Origin: Sphingobacterium thalpophilum
Lineage (GTDB): Bacteria; Bacteroidota; Bacteroidia; Sphingobacteriales; Sphingobacteriaceae
DNA length: 64,000 nt
Direction of reading: 5' to 3'
Assembly: GCF_038396785.1 (NCBI RefSeq)
Contig: NZ_CP151087.1
Location: 4,154,001-4,218,000, forward strand
Position numbers and translations under genes: made by a program. Below the pieces are notes generated by a model, which saw only the letters and a list, made by a program, of their open reading frames with translations, was not told where the DNA came from and did no database searches. Below, piece after piece: positions 45,146-54,163 of the stretch (the first letter of the stretch is position 1; every line of letters begins with the position of its first letter).

Positions 45146-46630
45146 ATGAAAATATTACCTATTTTTCTTTTCATCATCCAGGCTTTAACAGTCAGGCTGG
45201 TCGCAGCGCAGGATTATCAAGCTGTAGATTTTGGTATTCGCGGTGATGGTGAAGCACTGAATACACGGTCTATCCAGGCCGCCATTGATTATATTACAGC
45301 CAAAGGTGGTGGAAAGCTCATCTTTACTCCAGGCAACTACATCACGGGATCTTTTTATCTGAAGTCCAATGTGACCTTACAACTGGATCAGGGAGCAAAT
45401 CTCTTGGGCTCCAACAATCCTTTTGATTACCATAAAGATACCGTCGTCAACTGGCAGTCGATGATCTACGCGATTCGACAACACAACATTGGTATTATCG
45501 GCAAAGGAACGATCAATGGCCGCGGTTTTCAGACGGCAATGAATGCCGTTCAAAATGTGCATAAGGGAATTGTGCAGGATGAACTTAAATTAGATCGACT
45601 GCGGGAGTGGAACCGCCCCGAAAATATTTACTTCCGGGAGTGTAAAAATGTACTGATTAAGGATATTACCTTACGTGATCCCGGTAGTTGGAATCAGACC
45701 TACGACCAATGTGAAGACCTCCATGTGGAAGGTATTTATGTAGACAGTAAGTCGTATTGGAATAATGACGGCATCGATGTGGTAGACTGTAAGAATGTCG
45801 TGATCCGGAATTGCTATTTCGATGCGGCTGATGATGCCATCTGCTTTAAGTCACACGATGCGAATGCAGTCTGTGAGAATGTGCTGGTCGAAAACTGTAC
45901 GGCGCGCTCCAGTGCCAGTGCCCTAAAATTTGGGACAGTCTCCCGCGGTGGTTTCCGAAATTTTGTTGTCAGGAACCTCGTAGTCTATGATACATATCGA
46001 TCAGCAATCACTTTTGCTGCCGTAGATGGTGGATTCGTCGAAAATATCCTGGTGGACGGTGTCAAAAGTATCAATACCGGTAATGTCATTTTCTTGCGTA
46101 TTGGCGATCGCTGGAGCAAGGGAAAGAAACCGTTTATGAAAGATATAACGATTCGCAATGTATATGCAGAGGTACCCGCCAATAAACCCGATTTGGGATA
46201 TAGTTATGAGGGACCCGTAGAAGATATGCCCCGGAATATTTCTCCGGCAAGCATCATCGGCTTACCTGATCATAAGATCGAAAATGTTACGCTGGAGAAT
46301 ATAGAGATCGTTTATCCCGGAGGTGGAAATCCGTTATATGCTTACCGCGGGATTGATCCTAAGTCATTGGATGGTATTCCCGAAATGGCTAATGCTTATC
46401 CAGAATTTTCACAGTTTAAAGAGTTGCCAGCTTGGGGATTATATATCCGTCATGCCAAACAGATCAATTTAAAAAATGTGACTTTCCGTATTAAAGGTGC
46501 AGATTACAGGCCTACGATTGTTGCCGATGACCTCACTGGGGGCGCCTGGGATTTTAAATCCTATTTGGATGGAGATCGGTTAAAGGACAGTTTCCATTTA
46601 TATCAAACAAAAGATGTCAAAATTAATTAG
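45146..46630 (+). CDS. GH28 polygalacturonase/rhamnogalacturonan hydrolase
   Basis: A 494-residue exported protein: signal peptide (about 1-21, ending VAAQ) and a right-handed beta-helix. The catalytic aspartates are in YWNNDGIDVVD (Asp208) and DAADDAICFKSHD (Asp229, Asp230); SSASALKFGT replaces the classical GHG/RIK segment. It hydrolyses a galacturonic-acid linkage in pectin. Its place between a GH106-like rhamnosidase and two paralogues suggests rhamnogalacturonan. It starts 3 bp after the preceding gene. Confidence 0.92.
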   Translation: MKILPIFLFIIQALTVRLVAAQDYQAVDFGIRGDGEALNTRSIQAAIDYITAKGGGKLIFTPGNYITGSFYLKSNVTLQLDQGANLLGSNNPFDYHKDTVVNWQSMIYAIRQHNIGIIGKGTINGRGFQTAMNAVQNVHKGIVQDELKLDRLREWNRPENIYFRECKNVLIKDITLRDPGSWNQTYDQCEDLHVEGIYVDSKSYWNNDGIDVVDCKNVVIRNCYFDAADDAICFKSHDANAVCENVLVENCTARSSASALKFGTVSRGGFRNFVVRNLVVYDTYRSAITFAAVDGGFVENILVDGVKSINTGNVIFLRIGDRWSKGKKPFMKDITIRNVYAEVPANKPDLGYSYEGPVEDMPRNISPASIIGLPDHKIENVTLENIEIVYPGGGNPLYAYRGIDPKSLDGIPEMANAYPEFSQFKELPAWGLYIRHAKQINLKNVTFRIKGADYRPTIVADDLTGGAWDFKSYLDGDRLKDSFHLYQTKDVKIN

Positions 46631-46640
46631 ACAGCGTAAC

Positions 46641-47366
46641 ATGAAGAAGTATCTATTTTTGATCGTGTTATGGGCGAGCTGCTTCAAGCTGTTTGCTCAG
46701 GACTATAATGCATCGCTTTTCGGTTGTAAGTCCGATGGTGTAACCAATAATATGGGATCTATACAGTATGCCATTGATTATATTGCCAAAAAAGGCGGCG
46801 GTAAACTACATTTTTATGTCGGACGTTATCTGACGGGGACATTTAGTTTAAAATCCAATGTATCCATCGAACTGCATGAGGGCGCTGTGTTGGTTGGCAG
46901 CAGCAACATATTTGATTACAGCCTTCAGGATGGCAAGAGAGCTCTCATTGTTGCAGTCGGTCAATCTAATATTCAGATTGGTGGGAAAGGCGTCATTGAT
47001 GGGCAGCAGTCTTTATTGCGTAGCCAGGTCGCAGCGCTAAGACAGAAAGGAAACATTGATCTATCTGAAAAAGTGGAAGACATTAGCCTAATTTATTTGA
47101 AAGCTTCTAGAAATATCCAGATCAACGGCATAATGGAATTGAACCTGCTCGGAGCAGCACAATTTATTGATCAGTGTGCGGATGTTACCCTAAGCGCATT
47201 GGACATAAATAGTCCGGGCAGCATTGGTGTGTATGTCAGCAATTCCAAAACGGTGCGTCTGTCCAATGTTTTCTTTCAAGCCATTGGCAAGGCATTGGTT
47301 GAATCGGAGGGGAGTCAGCAGGTCATCAAAGAAAATAGCCGGTTGGCTAATGGTAAAACATTATAA
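46641..47366 (+). CDS. Short GH28-like protein lacking catalytic residues
   Basis: A 241-residue protein with a signal peptide (about 1-20, ending LFAQ) and clear similarity to the N-terminal half of its neighbours (DYNASLFGCKSDGVTNN, GGGKLHFYVGRYLTGTFSLKSNV, GKGVIDGQ). Where they have NNDGID it has SIGVYV, and where they have SDDAICLKS it has IGKALVES, so all catalytic aspartates are gone. The C-terminal half of the helix is absent. The frame is open, with no stop or shift inside. It may be a decaying paralogue or a binding protein. The start at 46641 gives a clean signal peptide; an upstream ATG at 46614 lies inside the preceding gene. Confidence 0.78.
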   Translation: MKKYLFLIVLWASCFKLFAQDYNASLFGCKSDGVTNNMGSIQYAIDYIAKKGGGKLHFYVGRYLTGTFSLKSNVSIELHEGAVLVGSSNIFDYSLQDGKRALIVAVGQSNIQIGGKGVIDGQQSLLRSQVAALRQKGNIDLSEKVEDISLIYLKASRNIQINGIMELNLLGAAQFIDQCADVTLSALDINSPGSIGVYVSNSKTVRLSNVFFQAIGKALVESEGSQQVIKENSRLANGKTL

Positions 47367-47371
47367 ATGGG

Positions 47372-48847
47372 ATGTTTATGAAAATTAAACTTATTCTTGT
47401 CATGATCTTCCTCTATGGTGGTATACTGACATTACAGGCGAAAGAATACAATGCTTCTCTTTTTGGCATTAAATCGAACGGAACAACATTAAATACCACT
47501 TCTATACAAAGAGCAATTGATTTTATTCATGAGCAGGGTGGGGGGACGTTACGATTCTACGTTGGACGTTATCTGACGGGAACTGTCGTGCTCAAAGAGA
47601 ATGTGCATATTCAACTCGAAGAAGGCGCAATCCTGGTCGGCTCAACCAATATTTATGACTATAATATCGATGTCCCGAATTGTGCTTTGATTTATGCAAA
47701 GGACGCTAAAAATATCACCATTAAAGGGAAGGGAGTTATTGATGGACAAGGGCGTGAAGTTGCTTATAATTTGCTTGCACAGATCCAGAGCGGCGTGCTC
47801 AAAGATCCCTTAGACTATGATCGCCCGCGCAATAGAAGGCCAAAGGCCATTTATATGCGCTCTTGCGAAAATGTCCGTATTCATGGTGTCACCATCAAAA
47901 ATTCAGCCGACTGGGTTCAGGTCTATGATCAATGTGTCAATACGGTCGTAGATAGCATCACAGTTGATAGCAAGGCTTTTTGGAACAATGATGGTATCGA
48001 CATTGTCGATTGTCGTAACTTTAAGTTGCTCAACTCTTTTATCGATGCTTCAGACGATGCAATATGCCTAAAGTCGCATGATGCAACGAAGAGCTGTGAA
48101 GATGTTGAGATCCGCAACTGTACAGCACGGTCGAGTGCAAATGGTATTAAATTCGGTACTGTTTCCGCTGGCGGTTATAAACGCATTCGTATCATCAACA
48201 ATAAAGTCTATGATACCTTTCGTTCGGCTTTGACGATTGCAACTCCCGATGGCGGCATAATAGAAGATATTCTTGTCGATAGTCTGACCGCATTTAACAC
48301 GGGGAACCCTTTTTATTTGCGCATTGGCGCACGCTGGAATAAAGGACGCATCGGCTCCATTAATAATGTTGTGATTCAGAATGTAAAAGTTGAGGTGGCA
48401 AAAGAGAAACCAGACCGCGGTTATTCCTACGAAGGGCCTATTGAAGATAATCCGCGCAATCCATCGCCTTCGAGTATTGTAGGACTGAAAAATGCGCCCA
48501 TCCGAAATGTGACCTTTAGGAATATCGAAATCAGCTACCCGGGTGGCTCGAACCCCCACTATGCCTATCGGGGGACGAGCAGAACGGATCTCGACAGTAT
48601 TCCCGAAATGGAAGCATCTTATCCCGAATTTTCCCAGTTTAAAGAGCTTCCTGCCTGGGGTTTTTATATTCGACATGCAGAAAACATACATTTTGAAGGG
48701 GTCGTCCTCAAATTGAGGGAGCCGGATTATAGACCGATGTTGGTGCTGGATGATGTCAATGGATATGCACTGTCCAGGGTAAAGCAGGAGGGAGCAAAAG
48801 GAAAGAAAGAATTGGTAGCGCAGGGATCCAAAAAAATTAAACCTTAA
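47372..48847 (+). CDS. GH28 polygalacturonase/rhamnogalacturonan hydrolase
   Basis: A 491-residue exported beta-helix enzyme. The signal peptide ends near LTLQA-K. The catalytic aspartates are in FWNNDGIDIVD (Asp207) and DASDDAICLKSHDA (Asp228, Asp229). It is closely similar to the enzyme at 45146 over its whole length, including GGNP/GGSNP-x-YAYRG and EFSQFKELPAWG segments. It is more similar to the short inactive copy in the first 60 residues (YNASLFG ... FYVGRYLTGT). An ATG at 47378 is an equally good start. Confidence 0.92.
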   Translation: MFMKIKLILVMIFLYGGILTLQAKEYNASLFGIKSNGTTLNTTSIQRAIDFIHEQGGGTLRFYVGRYLTGTVVLKENVHIQLEEGAILVGSTNIYDYNIDVPNCALIYAKDAKNITIKGKGVIDGQGREVAYNLLAQIQSGVLKDPLDYDRPRNRRPKAIYMRSCENVRIHGVTIKNSADWVQVYDQCVNTVVDSITVDSKAFWNNDGIDIVDCRNFKLLNSFIDASDDAICLKSHDATKSCEDVEIRNCTARSSANGIKFGTVSAGGYKRIRIINNKVYDTFRSALTIATPDGGIIEDILVDSLTAFNTGNPFYLRIGARWNKGRIGSINNVVIQNVKVEVAKEKPDRGYSYEGPIEDNPRNPSPSSIVGLKNAPIRNVTFRNIEISYPGGSNPHYAYRGTSRTDLDSIPEMEASYPEFSQFKELPAWGFYIRHAENIHFEGVVLKLREPDYRPMLVLDDVNGYALSRVKQEGAKGKKELVAQGSKKIKP

Positions 48848-48897
48848 CGGAAATACGTAACTTGTTGGCCAAGATATAACCTGTTAAATTGAATGTT

Positions 48898-50745
48898 ATG
48901 CGATTACACCTGTTGTTGGCCTTGACAGGCTTGATACTCTCCCTAGGATTGCGCGCTCAAAATACGGCGCAGGATTCTATTTATGTTTATGCGCATTACA
49001 CAAAACAGGAAATTTATATTCCCATGCGGGATGGAAACAAGCTCTATACAGCAATTTACACCCCAAGAGATACGGCAAAGAGTTATCCGATTATGATGAC
49101 GCGGACACCCTACAGTATTGCACCTTATGGGGAACAGAATTTTCGAATTCCGATCGGTCCAAGCATGGAATTTGCGAAGGAAAAATTCATTTTCGTTTAC
49201 CAGGATGTCAGGGGGAAATATAAGTCTGAGGGCGATTTTATTGCCAATCGCCCCTATACGGATACGCCAGGAGCGGTCAATGAATCAACAGATACCTACG
49301 ACACAATTGATTGGCTCGTGAAACACTTAAAATCGAACGGTAAAGTGGGGATATGGGGTATTTCCTCCCCTGGCATGTACGCATCAATGGCACTGATTGA
49401 TTCACATCCCGCATTGTGGGCTGTATCGCCGCAGGCACCGGTAACGGATTGGTTTCTAGGGGACGATCGTCATCATAACGGGGCTTTTATGTTGATGGGG
49501 AGCTTTTCGTTTCTGTCCTCATTTGGAAAAAAACGCGATTCTATCGGTAGCAAGGGGCCAGCGGGTTTTTCCAATTATGGAACCGATCAAGCGTATTCCT
49601 TTTTTCTGAAAGCAGGAGCACTGGCCAATCTCAATGAGCAGTATTTAAAAGGCGAAAGCATCCTTTGGAACGAAATGATGTCTCATCCAAATTATGATGA
49701 CTACTGGACGTCGCGAGCCTTTCTTTCTCGAATCCGCGAGCTAAAACCGCAGGTACTTGTTGTCGGTGGATGGTTTGACCAGGAAGACTTATATGGGCCA
49801 TTGAAAACCTACCAGGCACTACAAAAAATTGCACCTGACCGTGTAAAATTAGTGATGGGCCCGTGGTATCATGGTTCATGGTCCAGGGGAAGTGGCCGTC
49901 AACTGGATAGCCTGGATTTTGGTCAAAATACAGCCAGCTATTATCGAAAAGAAATTGAACTTCCTTTCTTTGTAAGCCATCTCAAAGGGCAGGGGAAAGA
50001 TGCACTTGCTGCGGCTACAGTTTTTGTAACAGGCGAGAATAGCTGGTCTTCTCATCAGACATGGCCTGTGGCGGAGGTACGTTCACAACCCTTGTTTTTT
50101 ACAGCAGATAGAAAGTTGAGTTTAAAGCCAGCCCCCAAATCGGCATCTCCCTATGTCTCCTATATTTCTGATCCCAGCAAACCTGTTCCCTATACACGGG
50201 AAAAAACAGTTTTGCGCGGCTATAAATACATGTATGAAGATCAGTTTTTTGCCGCACAGCGACCAGATGTGCTTGTCTTTGAAACTGAAGTCTTAGAACA
50301 GGATGTGAAGTTGATGGGGAATATAAAGGCAAACCTGTTTGTCAGCAGCACGGGTAGTGATGCGGATTTTGTCGTAAAACTAATCGATGTGCATCCGTAC
50401 AAAAAAGGGGATAAACTTTCGGACTGTCAATGTCTGATCCGTGGGGAAGTCATGCGGGCCAAATATCGAAAAAGCTTTGCTCATCCGGAAGCGATGAAAC
50501 CCAACCGAGTTGAAGAAGTTCGTTTCGATATGCAGGATGCTGCTCATGTATTTAAAAAAGGGCATAAGATTATGGTGCAGATACAAAGCTCCTGGTTTCC
50601 TTTGGTCGATCGAAATCCACAGCAGTTTATGAATATTTATGATGCTGCCGACAAGGACTTCAAAACGCAGGAACATCGAATCTATTGTCAGGGGCAATAT
50701 GCTTCTTTTATTTCATTACCTATTGTTACGTCTCATGAAAATTAA
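48898..50745 (+). CDS. CocE/NonD-type serine hydrolase (X-Pro peptidase S15 family)
   Basis: A 615-residue exported protein: signal peptide (about 1-20, ending LRAQ), an alpha/beta-hydrolase domain with VGIWGISSPGMYASMA around the nucleophile serine, and a C-terminal jelly-roll domain (about 390-610). Members include cocaine esterase, glutaryl acylases and X-Pro dipeptidyl peptidases. Within a pectin locus an esterase or acylase role is plausible but unproven. It ends 11 bp inside the next gene. Confidence 0.85.
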   Translation: MRLHLLLALTGLILSLGLRAQNTAQDSIYVYAHYTKQEIYIPMRDGNKLYTAIYTPRDTAKSYPIMMTRTPYSIAPYGEQNFRIPIGPSMEFAKEKFIFVYQDVRGKYKSEGDFIANRPYTDTPGAVNESTDTYDTIDWLVKHLKSNGKVGIWGISSPGMYASMALIDSHPALWAVSPQAPVTDWFLGDDRHHNGAFMLMGSFSFLSSFGKKRDSIGSKGPAGFSNYGTDQAYSFFLKAGALANLNEQYLKGESILWNEMMSHPNYDDYWTSRAFLSRIRELKPQVLVVGGWFDQEDLYGPLKTYQALQKIAPDRVKLVMGPWYHGSWSRGSGRQLDSLDFGQNTASYYRKEIELPFFVSHLKGQGKDALAAATVFVTGENSWSSHQTWPVAEVRSQPLFFTADRKLSLKPAPKSASPYVSYISDPSKPVPYTREKTVLRGYKYMYEDQFFAAQRPDVLVFETEVLEQDVKLMGNIKANLFVSSTGSDADFVVKLIDVHPYKKGDKLSDCQCLIRGEVMRAKYRKSFAHPEAMKPNRVEEVRFDMQDAAHVFKKGHKIMVQIQSSWFPLVDRNPQQFMNIYDAADKDFKTQEHRIYCQGQYASFISLPIVTSHEN

Positions 50746-52009
50746 GTATTGTTGTTGTTTTGTTCTTATATGTATTTCCAGCTTTTCGCTTCGGGCGCAG
50801 GTCGATTATGCGCGAGCAGTTGTGAAGGAGCTGGCATCAAAGGCCTATGCAGGTCGTGGATATGTCTTCGATGGTGACCGAAAGGCCGCCGCTTTTATAG
50901 CCAAGGAGTTTAAAAAGAGTGGACTGCTGCCCTTGAGCGATCATTATTATCAACCTTTTGTGATGCCCGCGAACGTATTTCCTAAGGATGTTAAAATTAC
51001 GGTAGATGGCCAAAAGCTCCGTATGGGTGAACAGGTGTTGATTGAAGCATCCAGTCCGTCCCTCAAGGGGAAATTTGAACTGACGGAGGTCATGATCTCT
51101 TCTAATACAGATGCTTTGGATAAACTGATGCAAAATGCAGCATTTCAACATAAATTTCTGGTACTTGATGAGCGTAAGGCTTTGGAAACGATGAAGCCCG
51201 ACCAATTTCGATCCGCCTTACTACGACTTGCCCAAGGAGGGTATTACCGTGGGATTCTCGTGCAAACCAAGCAAAAGCTGCTTTGGCGGGGAGCTACCAG
51301 TCAGCTCAATCGACCCATTGTTTATGTAAAAAATAATGCTGCTGTAGCGTTGGAAGGGAAGCAGATCAATTTGGCAATCCATGCCCGCTTTCAGCCAGAC
51401 TATACGACAAATAATGTCTGCGGTATGCTGAAGGGAACCAGTGCATCGGACTCTACGATTGTCATCACGGCGCATTATGATCATGTGGGGGCGATCGGTA
51501 GACATACTGTTTTTACCGGTGCCAATGACAATGCCAGTGGTACAGCCTTGATGCTCTATCTAGCACGCTATTATCAGCAGCATCCGCCGCGCTATAACAT
51601 GGTTTTCTTGGCCTTTTCGGGCGAGGAAAGCGGTTTACTAGGCTCGAGTTTCTTTGCTAAGAATCCACTTATAGACCTCAAAAAAATTAAATTCCTGCTT
51701 AATTTTGATATGGCAGGCACAGGCGATGATGGCATTCAAGTGGTGAACGGCACGATATTTAAAGAACAATTCGAACGACTAACGGCAATCAATACGGATA
51801 AGAAATACCTACCTCAGGTGAAAGTGCGTGGACCAATGAACCGGAGCGACCATTATCCTTTTTATGAAAAAGGAGTGCCTTCATTTTTCATCTATACCCT
51901 GGGTGGCATTGATGCCTATCATGATATTTACGATCGATACGAAACGTTGCCCTTTACGCGGTTTAATGAGTATGTAAGGCTCATCATTGATTTTATCAGC
52001 ACCATTTAA
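50735..52009 (+). CDS. M28-family metallopeptidase
   Basis: A 424-residue exported protein (signal peptide about 1-21, FSLRAQ). The zinc-binding set is visible: His247 (TAHYDHVG), Asp265 (GANDNASGT), Glu297/Glu298 (SGEESGLLGS), Asp325 (NFDMAGTG) and a late His in RSDHYPFYEKG. This is an aminopeptidase or glutaminyl-cyclase-like fold. The start at 50735 overlaps the preceding gene by 11 bp. Why a peptidase is coupled to pectin enzymes is unclear; it could trim peptides from plant cell-wall glycoproteins. Confidence 0.87.
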   Translation: MKIKYCCCFVLICISSFSLRAQVDYARAVVKELASKAYAGRGYVFDGDRKAAAFIAKEFKKSGLLPLSDHYYQPFVMPANVFPKDVKITVDGQKLRMGEQVLIEASSPSLKGKFELTEVMISSNTDALDKLMQNAAFQHKFLVLDERKALETMKPDQFRSALLRLAQGGYYRGILVQTKQKLLWRGATSQLNRPIVYVKNNAAVALEGKQINLAIHARFQPDYTTNNVCGMLKGTSASDSTIVITAHYDHVGAIGRHTVFTGANDNASGTALMLYLARYYQQHPPRYNMVFLAFSGEESGLLGSSFFAKNPLIDLKKIKFLLNFDMAGTGDDGIQVVNGTIFKEQFERLTAINTDKKYLPQVKVRGPMNRSDHYPFYEKGVPSFFIYTLGGIDAYHDIYDRYETLPFTRFNEYVRLIIDFISTI

Positions 52010-52040
52010 TAAGGGATTATGATCGGTTAAATTTTTCGAT

Positions 52041-54158
52041 ATGAAACATCTTAAAAGGGCTTTGACCTTGGCACGGAAGATTTTTTGCTATAGTTTGTTG
52101 TACTTCATTCCATTTTGTAGCTATGGTCAACTGCAATTGGTTGTTTCACCTGATGGAAGTGACAATGGAGATGGTACACTGGCGCGCCCTCTGGCGTCGG
52201 TCGCTAAAGCGCTAACGTTGTTGCGCGCGCAACGAAGTGAGAAGCCTAAGCATACCGCTTTTGTGCTTCTTCGTGGTGGAACCTATTTCTTTGACTCGGG
52301 GATTTCATTGGATGAAAGAGACAGTCACACCATTATTCAGGCTTATGGCAATGAAAGGGTTATTTTTAAAGGCGCTATTCCGCTGTCGGTAACAGGTTTG
52401 CTTCAAACACGCGAGGGCGAATCGATCAATTTCTATCAACTGAATTTACGGGAACATGGTGTCAAGGACCTCGGACAATTGCGACAGGTTGGTTTTTCCA
52501 GAGCCAGTGGCAATGCTCCGGGTGAATTATTTGTGGATGGCAAAGCTTTTCATCTGGCGCGCTGGCCCAATCAGGGCATGGTGCCCATGGGAAAAGTGAT
52601 CGATGCAGGTTCCATTCCGCGTAATCGGGATTCGAGCAATCGGGGCGGTGTTTTTCAGTATAAAGAATCACGTATCGATGCCTGGGCAAAGGAAAATGAC
52701 CCCTGGATCGCGGGTTATTTCAAATGGGGCTACGCCGATGATATGGTCCGTGTCAAAAGCATTGATCCAAACAAAAAAAACATAACAACAAAAGAACCCA
52801 CATTATATGGCTTTGATTATAAGAAAAAGTACAGGCAGTGGCGGGGTATAAATCTATTGGTGGAATTGGATACTGTAGGTGAGTTCTATCTCGATAGAAA
52901 AAGCGGCTTGCTGTCATTTGCTGTTGATAAGTCCATAAAGACATTAAGCTATTCTGTATTGGAAGAACCATTTTTTAGTCTGATCGGTACGCAGTATACA
53001 CAGATTAAGGGCATTGAGTTTGAAGAATCCAGAGGAATGGGGATTTACCTGCGGGATACCTATGCTGTCGAGATTGATGCGTGTAGGTTTAATAATTTGG
53101 GGAGCCTGGGTGTTGCGGTTGGGTATGGAATAAAACCTTTTGAGCGTTTGCAGCACGAAGGTACGGGAGAGGTGCTGGACAACAGTATCGGAGATTTACA
53201 TCAGCACCTGTATAGTCATCCGACATTTGATCAGAAAGGAGGTGAACAGAATGTCATTCGCCATTGTCATTTTTCTCATCTAGGAGCCGGCGGGATTTCG
53301 TTGTCGGGAGGAGACCGTAGCAAATTGACGAAAGGGAATAATCGAATTGAGAACTGTATCTTTTTTGATCTGAACCGTTTGGAGCGGTCCTATCGGCCGG
53401 CGATAGCACTCTACGGTGTGGGCAATACAGTCAAAAATTGTGAGATATCAGATTTGCCGAGTATGGCTATTCTCATTCATGGCAACGCGCATAAAATTGA
53501 ATATAATTACATTCACAAGGTTGCACAGGAAGTTGATGATCAGGGGGCGATTTATATCGGACGGGATCCTTCGGAGCGGCACAATCTGATTCAATATAAC
53601 CTACTCGCAAATATCCCCAAAACATTGAGGACTTCGGGTATATATCACGATGATGCATCAAGTGGGACCAAAGTATTCGGCAATATTTTCGTTAATGCCG
53701 GAGAGCGATCGGCATTTATTGGTGGAGGCTCGGATAATTGGTATGTGAATAACCTATTTGTAGGTGCTGGAAGGTGGGCGGTACGTGTGGACAATCGTTT
53801 GGAAAATTGGCTTAAAAATCTGAATGTGTACCAATCGGGGCATCTGTTTTATGATCGTTTGGTTGGCGTTAATTATCTAATAAGTCCTTATCGCGAGGCT
53901 TATCCTGAATTGGCATTGCAGTTCAGTCGAAATGGAAAACCTACAGGAAATGTATTTCAGGATAATCGGTTTTACAATTGTAAGCACATTTTAAAGGGTA
54001 AAAGAAAATGGCTTGCCTGGGATCAAAGTAACAGAGAAGGTTTTCTACCGGATTTCCGTCGCGATTTTCAGAAAATGAATTTAAAGGAACTCCAAGTTGT
54101 TCTAGGGACGAAAGCCCTAGAACAACAGATTCCCATAGACAATATTGGCCCTCAATAA
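52041..54158 (+). CDS. Exported right-handed beta-helix protein, GH141-like
   Basis: A 705-residue protein: signal peptide (about 1-29, ending CSYGQ), an N-terminal VSPDGSDNGDGTLARPLASV segment typical of secreted parallel beta-helix proteins, and several helix coils (NVIRHCHFSHLGAGGISLSGGDR, DQGAIYIGRDPSERHNLIQYN, SGIYHDDASSG). The layout resembles the GH141 family, which includes an enzyme acting on rhamnogalacturonan II, but the match is by eye. It is the last gene of the plus-strand pectin run and converges with the esterase gene only 5 bp away. A perfect 12-bp hairpin lies within its last codons. Confidence 0.7.
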   Translation: MKHLKRALTLARKIFCYSLLYFIPFCSYGQLQLVVSPDGSDNGDGTLARPLASVAKALTLLRAQRSEKPKHTAFVLLRGGTYFFDSGISLDERDSHTIIQAYGNERVIFKGAIPLSVTGLLQTREGESINFYQLNLREHGVKDLGQLRQVGFSRASGNAPGELFVDGKAFHLARWPNQGMVPMGKVIDAGSIPRNRDSSNRGGVFQYKESRIDAWAKENDPWIAGYFKWGYADDMVRVKSIDPNKKNITTKEPTLYGFDYKKKYRQWRGINLLVELDTVGEFYLDRKSGLLSFAVDKSIKTLSYSVLEEPFFSLIGTQYTQIKGIEFEESRGMGIYLRDTYAVEIDACRFNNLGSLGVAVGYGIKPFERLQHEGTGEVLDNSIGDLHQHLYSHPTFDQKGGEQNVIRHCHFSHLGAGGISLSGGDRSKLTKGNNRIENCIFFDLNRLERSYRPAIALYGVGNTVKNCEISDLPSMAILIHGNAHKIEYNYIHKVAQEVDDQGAIYIGRDPSERHNLIQYNLLANIPKTLRTSGIYHDDASSGTKVFGNIFVNAGERSAFIGGGSDNWYVNNLFVGAGRWAVRVDNRLENWLKNLNVYQSGHLFYDRLVGVNYLISPYREAYPELALQFSRNGKPTGNVFQDNRFYNCKHILKGKRKWLAWDQSNREGFLPDFRRDFQKMNLKELQVVLGTKALEQQIPIDNIGPQ
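54096..54126. terminator. Hairpin inside the 3' end of the beta-helix gene
   Basis: GTTGTTCTAGGG (54096-54107) and CCCTAGAACAAC (54115-54126) form a perfect 12-bp stem with a 7-nt loop, ending 32 bp before the stop codon. The two convergent genes leave no other space for a terminator. No U-run is present on either strand. Confidence 0.5.
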
Positions 54159-54163
54159 GAGTT

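Noticed and set aside
50639..50734. An upstream in-frame start for the M28 peptidase
   Set aside because: It would bury the signal peptide behind 32 residues and overlap the preceding gene by more than 100 bp.
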